Positions 30,147 through 39,411 of a stretch of DNA of 64,000 bases are shown piece by piece. Location of the stretch: positions 18,495 through 82,494 of the forward strand of contig NZ_FOQF01000015.1 of assembly GCF_900113655.1 (NCBI RefSeq), written 5' to 3'. Position numbers and translations under genes: made by a program. The number at the start of each line of letters is the position of its first letter. Position 1 is the stretch's first letter. Below the pieces are notes generated by a model, which searched no databases, was not told where the DNA came from, and worked only from the letters and a program-made list of their open reading frames with translations. Source of the DNA: Pseudobutyrivibrio sp. OR37. Its GTDB lineage: Bacteria > Bacillota > Clostridia > Lachnospirales > Lachnospiraceae.

Positions 30147-30187
30147 AATTGTCTCCCCCGCCGCCTTACTTGCGGCGGAGGGACAAT
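30147..30187 (-). promoter_or_regulatory. GC-rich hairpin behind major pilin A
   Basis: A stem of about 15 bp (TTGTC-CC-CCGCCGC with GCGGCGG-GG-GACAA) lies 5-45 bp past the pilin stop. No T-tract follows, so it is more likely an RNA processing or stabilising structure, or a partial attenuator, that raises pilin mRNA over downstream genes. A similar hairpin follows the operon B pilin. Confidence 0.55.
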
Positions 30188-30192
30188 TTATA

Positions 30193-31545
30193 TTACTTAA
30201 CGGATTTGTCCTTCTTATTTGCGAAGAACAAACCTGCTCCGATACTCATTAGCAGTACTCCAAATCCTGTAAATGCTGCTGTACCCTTACCACCTGTGAA
30301 AGGTAATGTAGATAGCTTTAAATCGTGCATTGTAGCTTCTGCTATCTGCTCGTTGTCAGCCATGCCAGGCTTCCACTCTGCTGTTACATCATTAGGATTA
30401 ATCTTATAGCCTTCTGGTGCAACTACTTCGTGGAACTTATATGTCTTATTAGCATCAAAACCTTCTACAGTAGCTGTTCCATCAGAACCTTCTGTTGTGA
30501 TTATTGTAGCATCATCTGCTTTATCTACCCATCCTGTAAGAACACCATTTTCAAGTGTTGCAAACTTTCCATCAGCGTTTACTACTACAAATCCTGCACC
30601 GGCCAAAGCCACTGAAGGGTTAGAGCCAGCTTCGTTCATCTTTGTAATCTTAAGCTTTCCTGTGTAAGATTTAACAACTGTAGCTGGATTATTTCCAATA
30701 TAAGCTTTGTTTTCAATCTCTGTACCAGTTACGATTGCTACATAAGTAAGTGTAACTGTCATGTTTGCATATTTGTTATCTACTTTTGGGTCGTCACTGT
30801 TAATGATAAGTGAAGCTAAATCAATTGTAAGCTTATTACCATCTGGAGTGATTTCCATTGTTGGTGCATCCCCAACATCAACTGTAACTACTGCCTTACC
30901 TGCCGCATTTACCTTAAACTTTCCACCTGTAAGTTCATCAGTAATAACAAGTGTTGTCTGGGAACCCTTTGGTGAATAAGGAATTGTTGCTGTAAGTGTG
31001 TAGGTTACTTCATCACCAACCTGTACAAACTTATCTGTATCAGCTACTGTCTTACCTACAGTCTTAGGTGTCCTCTTTGCCTTAATTGTTGTGTCAACAA
31101 GTCCCTTTTCTTCACCTGTCTTATCATCGAATCCGATATAAGCAAGCATTGGGTTGTAATCATATCCTTCTTCTGTACCATTGATAAGATATAAGCCTGC
31201 CTTGCTAACTGTCATTGGATTAGTGAACACATCACTTGTCGATACATTTGCAGCTTTAATCGCAGCTGCTCTTGCTGATTCACTTGCTGCAATATATCCT
31301 TCAATCTGTGACTGTTCGTCATTACCAAAGCTTGCAAACAGTGCCTCGTATCCAGGAACGATTGCCCAACCAGTGGCTTTGCTTGTGTCTGCCTTTATTA
31401 CCTGTGCATAAGTAAATGTAGCTCCTTCACCTGCACCGGTAATGGTAATAACAGCACTCTTTTCTGCTGCAGATGATATGATGGTCATTGAAAGCATCAT
31501 CATTACAGCAAGCATAAGCGTTAATAATTTCTTTACTCTTTTCAT
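30193..31545 (-). CDS. LPFTG major pilin (operon A)
   Basis: A 450-residue pilus shaft protein. Signal peptide 1-27 (ending ISSAAE), an N-terminal domain (ITITGAGEGATFTYAQVIKA), a fimbrial isopeptide-formation D2-type domain (VQVGDEVTYTLTATIPYSPK; about 185-300), a SpaA/CNA_B-type C-terminal domain with the Glu box YKFHEVVAPEGYKI, and an LPFTG sorting signal at 414-418 followed by a helix and a KKDKSVK tail. Class C sortases polymerise such proteins; the lone sortase at 35639-36535 is the nearest. AAAGGAGGAATTAGG precedes the ATG. The paralogue in operon B (41977-43380) has the same layout. Confidence 0.93.
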   Translation of the reverse strand: MKRVKKLLTLMLAVMMMLSMTIISSAAEKSAVITITGAGEGATFTYAQVIKADTSKATGWAIVPGYEALFASFGNDEQSQIEGYIAASESARAAAIKAANVSTSDVFTNPMTVSKAGLYLINGTEEGYDYNPMLAYIGFDDKTGEEKGLVDTTIKAKRTPKTVGKTVADTDKFVQVGDEVTYTLTATIPYSPKGSQTTLVITDELTGGKFKVNAAGKAVVTVDVGDAPTMEITPDGNKLTIDLASLIINSDDPKVDNKYANMTVTLTYVAIVTGTEIENKAYIGNNPATVVKSYTGKLKITKMNEAGSNPSVALAGAGFVVVNADGKFATLENGVLTGWVDKADDATIITTEGSDGTATVEGFDANKTYKFHEVVAPEGYKINPNDVTAEWKPGMADNEQIAEATMHDLKLSTLPFTGGKGTAAFTGFGVLLMSIGAGLFFANKKDKSVK

Positions 31546-31569
31546 CCTAATTCCTCCTTTGCTCCCCTG

Positions 31570-34500
31570 CTAAAAGACCTTCTTTATTCTCTTTCTATAT
31601 CTTACGAATATAAAGGCTGAAAGTGCTATCAAGGTGAAACCTATAGCATTTGTCTTACCTGTTCCACTACCACCTGTATTTGGTAAATCGATAGCCTGTC
31701 TTTCATTCTTGTAATAGAACTTGTAAGTAATGATATTCTTATTTCTTACAACTTCACTTTCGTATGCTGTAGGCTCCGCCTGTGGAGTATATGCAGTAAC
31801 TGTTGGTTTGTTCTCCTGATCAAGGACTATTTCCCAATACTCACCGCTCTTTGCATATCCTGTAGGTGCGCTAACTTCTGTAAGCATGTATGTCTTATTA
31901 GTCTTAATAACTGTGCCGCTTGCTAAGCTCCAGCTTACCTTTCCATCATCCTCATCACTTGTTCCTACGTATGCAAATTCTGGATTATCTCCTGCTTCCT
32001 TCAGTAAGAACTGTGCTCCATCAAGTCTTACACCTGATTTTCCATCTGCATCTGTCTTATAGATTTCCCATTGATATTTAAATCTAACCTGGATAACTGG
32101 ATGTGGTAATTCATCCTTTATTGTATTTCCACAGAAGTCGTATGTTACTTTTGCATCTTTATTTGAATGGAAACCAGGCTTTCCAGATGATGTCCAGTTC
32201 TCTTCTGGAACATCTACATGGTCTGTAAATGGATCACCTACTGCGTTGTAAAGCTCTTCGCCGCTCTGTTGATGCTGATAATATTCTTCATAAGCTTTAT
32301 CGCTTGGTACTACAATGAATGAAACTGCAAATGAATAATTAGCTGGAAGCTGATATCCTTCTGGATAAATCATCTTGATGCTTCTTGAATCCTTATCATA
32401 GTATGCGGAAACTGTATATGTAACAGTATTTCCACTTTCGTCAGTTTCATAAATATCGTACTCTGCAATATTTATTGATGTATCATCATGATTATTTACC
32501 ACTTCACTAGTGGAATCGATAATACCATTTCTCCATTTACCTCTTCCTAAGTTCTGGAGCTCGTTGGCATTAGGATCATCTGCTGTAATAGGAATATTAG
32601 TATCTCTGATACCTATATAAAGTTTAGATCCATCTTTGATATCTACATAATCACTTAATGGGTCGTTTATTAATACATCCTCTGCGTGATATGCAACTGT
32701 GTTTTCAATAGTTCCGCCAGTTTCTGTTGCTGAAATAACACCTGCAAGGTCCTTAAATAATGAAACAAGCTTATCAGCGGTAACTGTTGATGTCTTCTTA
32801 GTAGTGGCTTTACTATTGTTAGTTAAGTTCGTTAAGAACCATTCGGCATTTCTGGCAACTCCATCATAGGTTTTATAGGTATCATTACCAAAATCTACAC
32901 CAATTGAATAGAATGCATCTGGCTTAAGATTTTGAATAACTGCTAAAGCCTCTCTATATGCCTTTGGCTCAAAGGAATTTCCAGTTGAGTTATACCAGGT
33001 TGGTACTCCATTATCATTAAGCCAAACTGTTGAAAGACCATCTGTAAGGAATATAACTATCTTTTGAGCATCGCTATTATCATTATCTAAAATATTCTTC
33101 ACCTGAAGAAGTGCAGCTTCGTAGTTAGTTCCTCCGTCATTGCCTGTATAATACCAAGCGAAATCGCTTCCTTTTACTTCATCATAGAAGGCATCTGTAC
33201 TCATCCAATTTGGCGATGAAACAGCGTTAGAACCAAAATCTACAATCTTCCAACTAGCATTAACATTCTTTTTCGTCTTCATTATTTCAGCCAGAGTCTT
33301 GGAAGCCTGCTGCATATGAGACGCTCTAGAATTAGTACGCATCGAGTATGATCTATCAACAACATATGTGATATGAACATCCTTAGCTGTCATAACATCC
33401 TGAGCTTCTGTTTCATAGCTGGTTTCTTTCTTTACAATTTCAGGGCCTGTAAACTTAATCTGAATCTGATAATCGTCCGTCTTCTCGTTGTATCTAAGAT
33501 ATTTTGAAGAAACAGCTTCTTTTTGTGATTCAATCAGCTTGGTGTAATAGTAATTCTTTATCTTAACCTCAGTGAGCTTTCCTTCCTCTACTGTGAAGCT
33601 GTTAGATTGTCTTACCGCTTCACTTTCAGGAGCGTACTCTTTATCCTGCACACCATTTATAAAAATCTTTGTTTTAAAATTATGTATGGTGTAATCGGCC
33701 TCTGTAGATATGCCAAGCTCTGTGATTGTATATGTTCCAGGAGTAAAGGTTGCAAAATCTGCACTTTCTCCTGCCTTTAATGTAAATTTGCCTTCGCTAT
33801 CAGTACTATATGTATTTTCTCCATTTTTGTATTGCTTGTTCTTAACACCATCTGAGCCAGATAACTGGAACTGGTACTCTGTGTCTGTATCAGCAGCAGG
33901 TGGTCCTGTAACTATTTTTGAAACACTAAAAGCAACATCCTTTTCATAGAACATGTAAATGATAATCTGCTGATTTTCAAATTCTAAATTACCGGCTACT
34001 TTTGTATTTCCCAAATACAGTTGTAATGAAGGGTAATAATACGTTCTTCCCGAAGAATAGACTCTAGTAAATGTGTATCTAAAATTATCAAATTTAACCA
34101 TCTCACCATTTACCATGTAGCCAGCTTCAATGAATCTGTACCCTTCAATACTATCTTTGAACTGTTCTACATTATCAGAACGATCTGTATCTCTTGTTAT
34201 TGTAAATGGCTTAGTGGTCTCATCCTGAATATTAACTAAATTATCACCATCTTTAGTAATGCTATCAAAGTAAATATTAATGGTTTCTTCCTGATAATTT
34301 GTCTTATAAACAAATACATATGGTGAAAATGAATCGTTGGTAAACTCAGCCCTAGTAAGCACACTATTGCTATCAATTTCAAGTATAGCCTTATCAGTTC
34401 CAGTTAGTGTTTCCACTGTCTGAGTTTCTTCATCAATATGTAGTAAACTAATATCGATACTTTCTATCTTATCTTTTTTCTCATCACCAATCGGATTAAC

Positions 34501-35388
34501 CTGCTTCTTATATTCCATCGAAACTGTTACATCACCATTTGGTTCTATAACTTCATTTGTTTCAATAGATACAAAGCTAATGTCATAAGCTACAAAAGCT
34601 AATGATTCATAATAATCTATTTCAGTATTTTCTACTACTTTATCCTTAACCTGATTAAACGCATCAACAGTTTCCTCTACATCAGCCTTAATAGGTGTAA
34701 CCTTAAGATCGGCATTTTCAGGAACTGCTCCGCTTACCTTTACGATGACTTCATCATCTTCGTAAGTAAGAATAGGTTCTGGAGGTCTGTGGTAACCACA
34801 TTTAATACATACGCCTTCGTCATTGTATTCACAGCTTTCTGTGTACTCTTCGAATTCTTCCCCTTCTTCTAAGTTGTCACAGGTAACTGTATGTGTGCCA
34901 TCCTTGTTTGACTTGTAGCTATATTCTTTTTCCTCTTCCTTTGCTTCCTCATCCACTTCTTCATCTTCTTCATCTTCAGCAGCTTCATCCAGGTTTTCAT
35001 CGTCACTGAAGATTTCCTCGATAGTCTCTTTTATTTCTTCAACTATAGGAACGATGACATCCTGTACTATGCCCTCACCCGATGTTCCCTCTGGTGAAGT
35101 AGCTTCAGGTGAAGTAGCTTCAGGTGAAGTAGCTTCAGGTGAAGTAACCTCTCCAGTAGTGTCTGTAGGAATATCTGCTTCAGCTCCAGGCTCACTTGCT
35201 GGCTGGGCGTCCAAAGCATCAGCTTCTACATCATTGGCAGGCTCCGTTACTTCTGCAGTTACCTCTTCTACGATTGGGACTGGCGTCGCAATCTCAAGTT
35301 CTGCGTATGCGCTTGCTGACATTGATGAATATAATGCGATAACAAGAGTAAATGATATGATTCTATTGAATAAACGATTTCTTTTCAT
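31570..35388 (-). CDS. Large LPNTG tip adhesin with VWA domain (operon A)
   Basis: A 1272-residue surface protein and first gene of operon A. Signal peptide to about residue 31; an acidic low-complexity region with four TSPEA-type repeats; domains shared with the operon B adhesin (SLAFVAYDISFVSIETNEVI); CNA_B-like modules; and a von Willebrand factor A domain (about 705-900) with a MIDAS-type DRSYS motif in ITYVVDRSYSMRTNS and IVIFLTDGLSTVW. A SpaA-like domain (GVRLDGAQFLLKEAGD) precedes LPNTG (1235-1239), a helix and RYRKRIKKVF. The upstream in-frame extension to 35496 crosses the promoter; ATG 35388 with AGAGGAAT is preferred. VWA tips of this kind (RrgA/PilA style) mediate adhesion. Confidence 0.92.
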   Translation of the reverse strand: MKRNRLFNRIISFTLVIALYSSMSASAYAELEIATPVPIVEEVTAEVTEPANDVEADALDAQPASEPGAEADIPTDTTGEVTSPEATSPEATSPEATSPEGTSGEGIVQDVIVPIVEEIKETIEEIFSDDENLDEAAEDEEDEEVDEEAKEEEKEYSYKSNKDGTHTVTCDNLEEGEEFEEYTESCEYNDEGVCIKCGYHRPPEPILTYEDDEVIVKVSGAVPENADLKVTPIKADVEETVDAFNQVKDKVVENTEIDYYESLAFVAYDISFVSIETNEVIEPNGDVTVSMEYKKQVNPIGDEKKDKIESIDISLLHIDEETQTVETLTGTDKAILEIDSNSVLTRAEFTNDSFSPYVFVYKTNYQEETINIYFDSITKDGDNLVNIQDETTKPFTITRDTDRSDNVEQFKDSIEGYRFIEAGYMVNGEMVKFDNFRYTFTRVYSSGRTYYYPSLQLYLGNTKVAGNLEFENQQIIIYMFYEKDVAFSVSKIVTGPPAADTDTEYQFQLSGSDGVKNKQYKNGENTYSTDSEGKFTLKAGESADFATFTPGTYTITELGISTEADYTIHNFKTKIFINGVQDKEYAPESEAVRQSNSFTVEEGKLTEVKIKNYYYTKLIESQKEAVSSKYLRYNEKTDDYQIQIKFTGPEIVKKETSYETEAQDVMTAKDVHITYVVDRSYSMRTNSRASHMQQASKTLAEIMKTKKNVNASWKIVDFGSNAVSSPNWMSTDAFYDEVKGSDFAWYYTGNDGGTNYEAALLQVKNILDNDNSDAQKIVIFLTDGLSTVWLNDNGVPTWYNSTGNSFEPKAYREALAVIQNLKPDAFYSIGVDFGNDTYKTYDGVARNAEWFLTNLTNNSKATTKKTSTVTADKLVSLFKDLAGVISATETGGTIENTVAYHAEDVLINDPLSDYVDIKDGSKLYIGIRDTNIPITADDPNANELQNLGRGKWRNGIIDSTSEVVNNHDDTSINIAEYDIYETDESGNTVTYTVSAYYDKDSRSIKMIYPEGYQLPANYSFAVSFIVVPSDKAYEEYYQHQQSGEELYNAVGDPFTDHVDVPEENWTSSGKPGFHSNKDAKVTYDFCGNTIKDELPHPVIQVRFKYQWEIYKTDADGKSGVRLDGAQFLLKEAGDNPEFAYVGTSDEDDGKVSWSLASGTVIKTNKTYMLTEVSAPTGYAKSGEYWEIVLDQENKPTVTAYTPQAEPTAYESEVVRNKNIITYKFYYKNERQAIDLPNTGGSGTGKTNAIGFTLIALSAFIFVRYRKRIKKVF
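35090..35150 (-). repeat. 15-bp tandem repeat encoding TSPEA
   Basis: Unit GAAGTAGCTTCAGGT (plus strand), three near-perfect copies and a decayed fourth, coding TSPEA pentapeptides in the N-terminal linker of the VWA adhesin. It is a length-variable stalk candidate. Confidence 0.8.
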
Positions 35389-35456
35389 ATAATTATTCCT
35401 CTCTAAACACGAACCATAGGGAGCAAAAAAGTTATATTGGATAACTTTGTATGGTG

Positions 35457-35521
35457 AGTATAACAAGTATTTTGTGACAAGTCTGTGAACTGGCACGAGT
35501 TGTCAGAATATGGCAAGAACT
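35457..35521 (-). promoter_or_regulatory. Operon A promoter with paired TTGCCA/GTGCCA boxes
   Basis: On the minus strand TTCTTGCCA and CTCGTGCCA boxes start 20 bp apart (plus-strand TGGCA at 35491 and 35511), and a -10 element TATACT (35457-35462) follows 28 bp after the second box. No good -35 is present, as expected for an activator-dependent promoter. It drives the VWA adhesin operon. Confidence 0.6.
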
Positions 35522-35605
35522 ACACTTGTTTAATATACAATTAAGCCGAATTTCGTCAAAATTAGCATTTATAACTTTTTTCACTAAGTATGATTTGCGT
35601 AAAAA

Positions 35606-35630
35606 AAAGAACCACAAGTTGTGGTTCTTT
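35606..35630 (-). terminator. Terminator of the lone class C sortase gene
   Basis: Stem AAAGAACCACAA / TTGTGGTTCTTT followed on the minus strand by a run of T (eight in all). It separates the sortase gene from operon A. Confidence 0.85.
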
Positions 35631-35638
35631 CAGCATTT

Positions 35639-36535
35639 TCACATATATTTAGTATTTTTTTCCTTTTTATAGGCTATGCTCCTGATAACTATCACTATAA
35701 TTATGGCAAGTATAAAACCGATAATTGAGATTATCATATAATAGTCTTTAACGGTTTCTACCACCACCTCTGTTCCCTTTGGAGGCTCATCCTCGCCTAA
35801 ATATTCCACCCTTTTTCCTCTTACAAGTAAGCGATGTGTGTTTACACCGTATGGTGTACAGGTGAATAAAGTAATATAATCCTTTCCCTCTTCCACCTTC
35901 ATGGCTTCAGATAATGTATCCAAATCCTCTGCCTCCACCATTGGGTAAATCATATCAACCTCATAGGCATGAGTTTCATCCAATACATGAATATAAAACT
36001 TATCTCCTACCTCTAGCTGGTCGATATTGGTAAACAGATCTGCACTGGGCAAGCCTCTGTGCCCCACTATAACGGAATGAGTGCTTGGCCCGCCAATTGG
36101 AAGCGCTGTTCCATTCATGTGACCAACAGCAGTTTGAATAAATTCGTCAAAGGTTCCATGCATTATTGGCAGCTTCAGATTAATCTTAGGGATTGAAAGA
36201 TATGCCATTATTCCGTCACCGTTTAGATTTAACACTGAATAATATCTTGATTCGTAAAAATCATCTGCTGGTACAGCAGAATCCTCATCAGAATTTACCC
36301 CAAACACATCTGTCCCCAGAGAATTTTCCGTAATAGTACTATTAAAATCCTGAGCAGCCCTCCACTGTGTCTGGTATTCCTGTGTTTCCATAGAATCGAT
36401 TTTACTTTCGTAATCATCGATTAATTGACTTTGAACGTAATTGTTCCATTCGTTAGATAATATAGGATATGCAAGTAACCCTCCCCCAACAAGGAACAAT
36501 ATTATAACAATGCCTTTTATAACCAGTTGTTTCAT
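35639..36535 (-). CDS. Class C pilus sortase (stand-alone)
   Basis: A 298-residue membrane transpeptidase that polymerises LPxTG pilins. N-terminal helix (about 5-25), a lid-region stretch (about 60-100), substrate-cleft segments IPKINLKLPIMHGT, catalytic His159 in IVGHRGLPSA, Cys226 in LFTCTPYGVNTHRL and Arg235, and a C-terminal helix (about 265-287) typical of class C enzymes. The frame extends upstream to 36631, but ATG 36535 behind AAGGGGTG fits. It has its own promoter with paired boxes and its own terminator. Since operon A has no class C sortase, it most likely serves the operon A pilin. Confidence 0.94.
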   Translation of the reverse strand: MKQLVIKGIVIILFLVGGGLLAYPILSNEWNNYVQSQLIDDYESKIDSMETQEYQTQWRAAQDFNSTITENSLGTDVFGVNSDEDSAVPADDFYESRYYSVLNLNGDGIMAYLSIPKINLKLPIMHGTFDEFIQTAVGHMNGTALPIGGPSTHSVIVGHRGLPSADLFTNIDQLEVGDKFYIHVLDETHAYEVDMIYPMVEAEDLDTLSEAMKVEEGKDYITLFTCTPYGVNTHRLLVRGKRVEYLGEDEPPKGTEVVVETVKDYYMIISIIGFILAIIIVIVIRSIAYKKEKNTKYM

Positions 36536-36581
36536 AATATTTACACCCCTTATGAAATTTACAAACCCTTCTCTTATTAAA

Positions 36582-36642
36582 AGCTTACCATTTTTTGATA
36601 AATAAATGTAGCTAATGGCAAAAAAAATCAAATTAAGGCAAA
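36582..36642 (-). promoter_or_regulatory. Sortase gene promoter with paired TTGCC boxes
   Basis: Minus-strand TTTTTTGCC boxes lie 20 bp apart (plus-strand GGCAA at 36617 and 36637), and TAAGCT (36582-36587), a plausible -10, follows 28 bp after the second box. Same geometry as the two operon promoters. Confidence 0.5.
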
Positions 36643-36644
36643 AA

Positions 36645-36671
36645 AGAGAAGCCCAAAACCTGAGCTTCTCT
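36645..36671 (-). terminator. Terminator of pilus operon B
   Basis: Stem AGAGAAGC / GCTTCTCT followed on the minus strand by TTTTTTGCC, about 40 bp past the last gene of operon B. Confidence 0.85.
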
Positions 36672-36708
36672 AAATTTTCTATTAACCTCTACTTTAGCAG
36701 CTAGGCAA

Positions 36709-37788
36709 CTACTTTTTATTTTTCTTTCCAGTGGCTTTTCTAGTGGCTTTTCTAGTGGCTGTAAATAATGTGACTAAAATAACCAATATAGCAGACACTG
36801 CCATCAGAAGGCAGATAATCATATTACGATTAAATCTGTTATATTCCTCTCCCCCTGCAAGTGCCACATCCTCATCCTCAATTTCAACTATTTCATCATC
36901 TTCTGCAACATCAGCAGGATTAGTGGAATCATTGGAAGCTTCGCTGTTTTCACCAGCCATCTCCACAAGTCCATCTGCAGCAGGATCTCTAGGTACTTCA
37001 GTCCTATTAGTTCCCTCACTATTTGCTTCTTCGCCAGCATTTGCAGCTGAATTTTCATTAGAATCAAGACGCGAGCTTAAATGTTTTGTTTCGAATGTAT
37101 AAATTGGAGCACCATAAGTAACCGTTTCCTCTACTACCTCAACTACAGTATTATCCACCTTTGCTTCCTTACCCTCAGTATAAACAAAAGTATACTCGGC
37201 AGGATTGCCCTTATCATCTGGCTTTGGCAAATGGTCTACTGGAATGTTGTATTTATTTGGTACATAACCTTCAATATACTTGTATGGAATATATACAGCC
37301 TCACCTGCTGCAGCGTAATATGTAGCAGAATCTAAAAGTTTTTCACCATTTTTGTTCACAAAGTGAACTAAATATGGAACTATATCTCCAACACCGTAGG
37401 CAATTACATAGTTCTGATCTTCAAATACATCAAAGGCACCAGCTGCCAATACCATATTAGTGCCGGCAATACGCATACCCTTCACATAGTACTTAGACTC
37501 TGAAGAAACCTTTACAGCTTCCTGTGGATTAAAAGAAACCTTTTCTCCGTAATTCAAACCAGTAAGCTTCAGAATATTTCCTTCAATATGAGCCTCTCCG
37601 TTTTCCATTGAAAGGGCTTTGTTTTTTATCATTTCATCTACTGAAATAAACTCAGCATCATCAGTGCTTGCCAACGAAATATTGATAGTGTAATTGTAGG
37701 CCTTAGCTGTAATAGGGTGAGCTGTAAATAATGTAAAAGCAAATGCTACAGCAAGGAATGTTCCTAGTATCTTTTTAAACTGCTTCAT
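36709..37788 (-). CDS. MucBP-like membrane-anchored surface protein (operon B)
   Basis: A 359-residue secreted, membrane-anchored protein, last gene of operon B. Signal peptide 1-30; domain with LTGLNYGEKVSFNPQEAVKV, KYYVKGMRIAG and AYGVGDIVPYLVHFVN; a MucBP-like module ending VYIPYKYIEGYVPNKY; a polar linker; the acidic block IEDEDVALAGG; a C-terminal helix (MIICLLMAVSAILVILVTLF) and a Lys/Arg tail. It is the free-standing counterpart of the second half of the fused operon A protein. ATG follows AAGGAGGTATAGT and the previous stop by one base. MucBP-like modules are often adhesive, but no ligand can be named. Confidence 0.75.
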   Translation of the reverse strand: MKQFKKILGTFLAVAFAFTLFTAHPITAKAYNYTINISLASTDDAEFISVDEMIKNKALSMENGEAHIEGNILKLTGLNYGEKVSFNPQEAVKVSSESKYYVKGMRIAGTNMVLAAGAFDVFEDQNYVIAYGVGDIVPYLVHFVNKNGEKLLDSATYYAAAGEAVYIPYKYIEGYVPNKYNIPVDHLPKPDDKGNPAEYTFVYTEGKEAKVDNTVVEVVEETVTYGAPIYTFETKHLSSRLDSNENSAANAGEEANSEGTNRTEVPRDPAADGLVEMAGENSEASNDSTNPADVAEDDEIVEIEDEDVALAGGEEYNRFNRNMIICLLMAVSAILVILVTLFTATRKATRKATGKKNKK

Positions 37789-37789
37789 A

Positions 37790-38617
37790 CTATACCTCCT
37801 TCTCGGCCCTCTTCATAAGAACAAAGTATAATCCAATAAAACCTAGTCCAATTACAAGTGCTAGGGCACATCCAACAATAGGAATAATCGAATCTCCCGT
37901 CTTAGGATTCAAACCTCTGTCTAGTGGAACGTCCTCATCATCAAGCTGCACAATCTCGGTTCCACCTGGAATTGTTTCTACTATATGCTTAGTCTTAGTA
38001 ATTTTTTTTATAGTTGGTTTTGGATTGCTTGGCTCTTTAGCTGCAAATTGAACATTAAGCTGAGCCAGCTTTGACATATATCTATTATCCTGCGAATTAC
38101 CATCAAGCTTAATAGTAAGTGTAACAACACCTTGCTTCTTCTTAGCTAAAGTTCCAATGCTGACAAAAGCATTGTTATTCTTAAGCTGATTTAATCCCTT
38201 AATTGAATCATTATCACCACCTACTGTCTCACTATTGTAGATGATGGTCTCGCCTTTGCCTGAATCGTAAGTAAGCATATAGGTATATGCTCCGCCTTCT
38301 GCAGCTTTACCGTTTTTATCATCTTCTAAGGATGCCAAAACATCTGCTGCCAGGAAAAAATCCATAGTCTTGTCTGTAGAATTCTTGTAATTAGCTTTAA
38401 AAACTATTGTGTCACCTGGCATGGCGTCAGAAATCTTTTCTTTTAAAGCTTTTAAGTCGTCCGGATTAACAGGCTCAAAACCTGTATCGCCTTTTCCTGT
38501 AAATTCAACTGTCCATTCAACCTTCTCTTCTTCAGCCTGCGCAGTAGCAGCCATTGTGGTAAAGCTTGCAACTGTAACCATAAGAGCAAGGACAATATTC
38601 AAATATATTTTTTTCAT
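37790..38617 (-). CDS. NPKTG-anchored surface protein (operon B)
   Basis: A 275-residue secreted protein with a signal peptide (1-28), a beta-rich domain (WTVEFTGKGDTGFEPVN; DAMPGDTIVFKANYKNS; ETVGGDNDSIKGLNQL; KLDGNSQDNRYMSKLAQLNV), the block QLDDEDVPLDRG, and an NPKTG sorting signal (237-241) followed by a helix and MKRAEKEV. NPxTG-type signals are used by class B sortases of Clostridia, and the only class B sortase in the window is the fused enzyme at 24636-25868. It is a wall-anchored base candidate for the fibre. The paralogue is the first half of the fused operon A protein. Confidence 0.78.
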   Translation of the reverse strand: MKKIYLNIVLALMVTVASFTTMAATAQAEEEKVEWTVEFTGKGDTGFEPVNPDDLKALKEKISDAMPGDTIVFKANYKNSTDKTMDFFLAADVLASLEDDKNGKAAEGGAYTYMLTYDSGKGETIIYNSETVGGDNDSIKGLNQLKNNNAFVSIGTLAKKKQGVVTLTIKLDGNSQDNRYMSKLAQLNVQFAAKEPSNPKPTIKKITKTKHIVETIPGGTEIVQLDDEDVPLDRGLNPKTGDSIIPIVGCALALVIGLGFIGLYFVLMKRAEKEV

Positions 38618-38628
38618 TTCTTACTCCT

Positions 38629-39411
38629 TTAGTTAGTTGATGAAACCTCATTGATTGAAATGATGTTTCCCTCATCTTGTGGCTGGATATTTGCTTCCAC
38701 ACCCCATGCGCCCATAATTGCATCCTTCGCATTGTGAGTCTGAATAGCATCAACCTTTACATCTACATAAAATGAACCGCCGTCATAAATATAGGTATCT
38801 TCGATTGTGCCCAAGATTTCTTTTCCTTTTTCATCTTTAGCAGTATTAGTTTTTACTGCTGTAACAACCTTATTGCTGATTGTTACTCCTCTAACTAAAG
38901 AAGCAGTCTCACCCACCTTTAGGGGAGCCGCTAAATAATAGATTTCCTGCTCATCAGTATGAGCTGATTTATCAACTATCCATTTTGCATTCTTATCATC
39001 TATAGCGAGCTTAATAAGTGATGGATCAAGGGATGTGTCTTTTACAAGCTGTCCGTCCTTGCCTTCCTTAACCCAATATTTTTTTACAATGACACGAACA
39101 TATTCATTGTATTTTGAGGATGTGTTTTTAACACTTACTACCTCTGGATATTTTTTACCGATTTTAACATCATCAGTTGGAACTCCTGGGAAAGATAAAA
39201 CTGCATTTTTAGAAACATCCTTCATGTCATTATTGTTTTTATCATCAGTTCCTTCTAATACAGCAACCTTAACCTCTGAGGTTCTGAAATCAACCTCGTT
39301 GGCTTCACTCTGATACTGAAAAGCTGCTCTAGTAGCTCCAACGGAGCTGCCTAAAACTATAAGAAGACCAACTGCAAGTATCACCAGGGGATTTTTAGCT
39401 ATATATTTCAT
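38629..39411 (-). CDS. TasA/CalY-like surface protein, SipW-type leader (operon B)
   Basis: A 260-residue secreted protein, paralogue of 27757-28485. The leader (MKYIAKNPLVILAVGLLIVL) followed by GSSVGATRAAFQYQSEA is SipW-type. The mature part includes VKIGKKYPEVVSVKNTSSKY, EYVRVIVKKYWVKEGKDG and VDAIQTHNAKDAIMGAWGVE. It overlaps the stop of the preceding gene (TAATG), so the two TasA-like proteins are made together. It has no sorting signal and is probably a non-covalent fibre subunit or adaptor. Confidence 0.75.
   Translation of the reverse strand: MKYIAKNPLVILAVGLLIVLGSSVGATRAAFQYQSEANEVDFRTSEVKVAVLEGTDDKNNNDMKDVSKNAVLSFPGVPTDDVKIGKKYPEVVSVKNTSSKYNEYVRVIVKKYWVKEGKDGQLVKDTSLDPSLIKLAIDDKNAKWIVDKSAHTDEQEIYYLAAPLKVGETASLVRGVTISNKVVTAVKTNTAKDEKGKEILGTIEDTYIYDGGSFYVDVKVDAIQTHNAKDAIMGAWGVEANIQPQDEGNIISINEVSSTN

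Noticed and set aside
35389..35496. Longer N-terminus of the VWA adhesin
   Set aside because: The extension crosses the -10 element and lacks a signal peptide; the ATG at 35388 has a ribosome site and a typical signal peptide.
36536..36631. Longer N-terminus of the lone class C sortase
   Set aside because: It covers the promoter boxes; the ATG at 36535 starts directly with the expected membrane helix.
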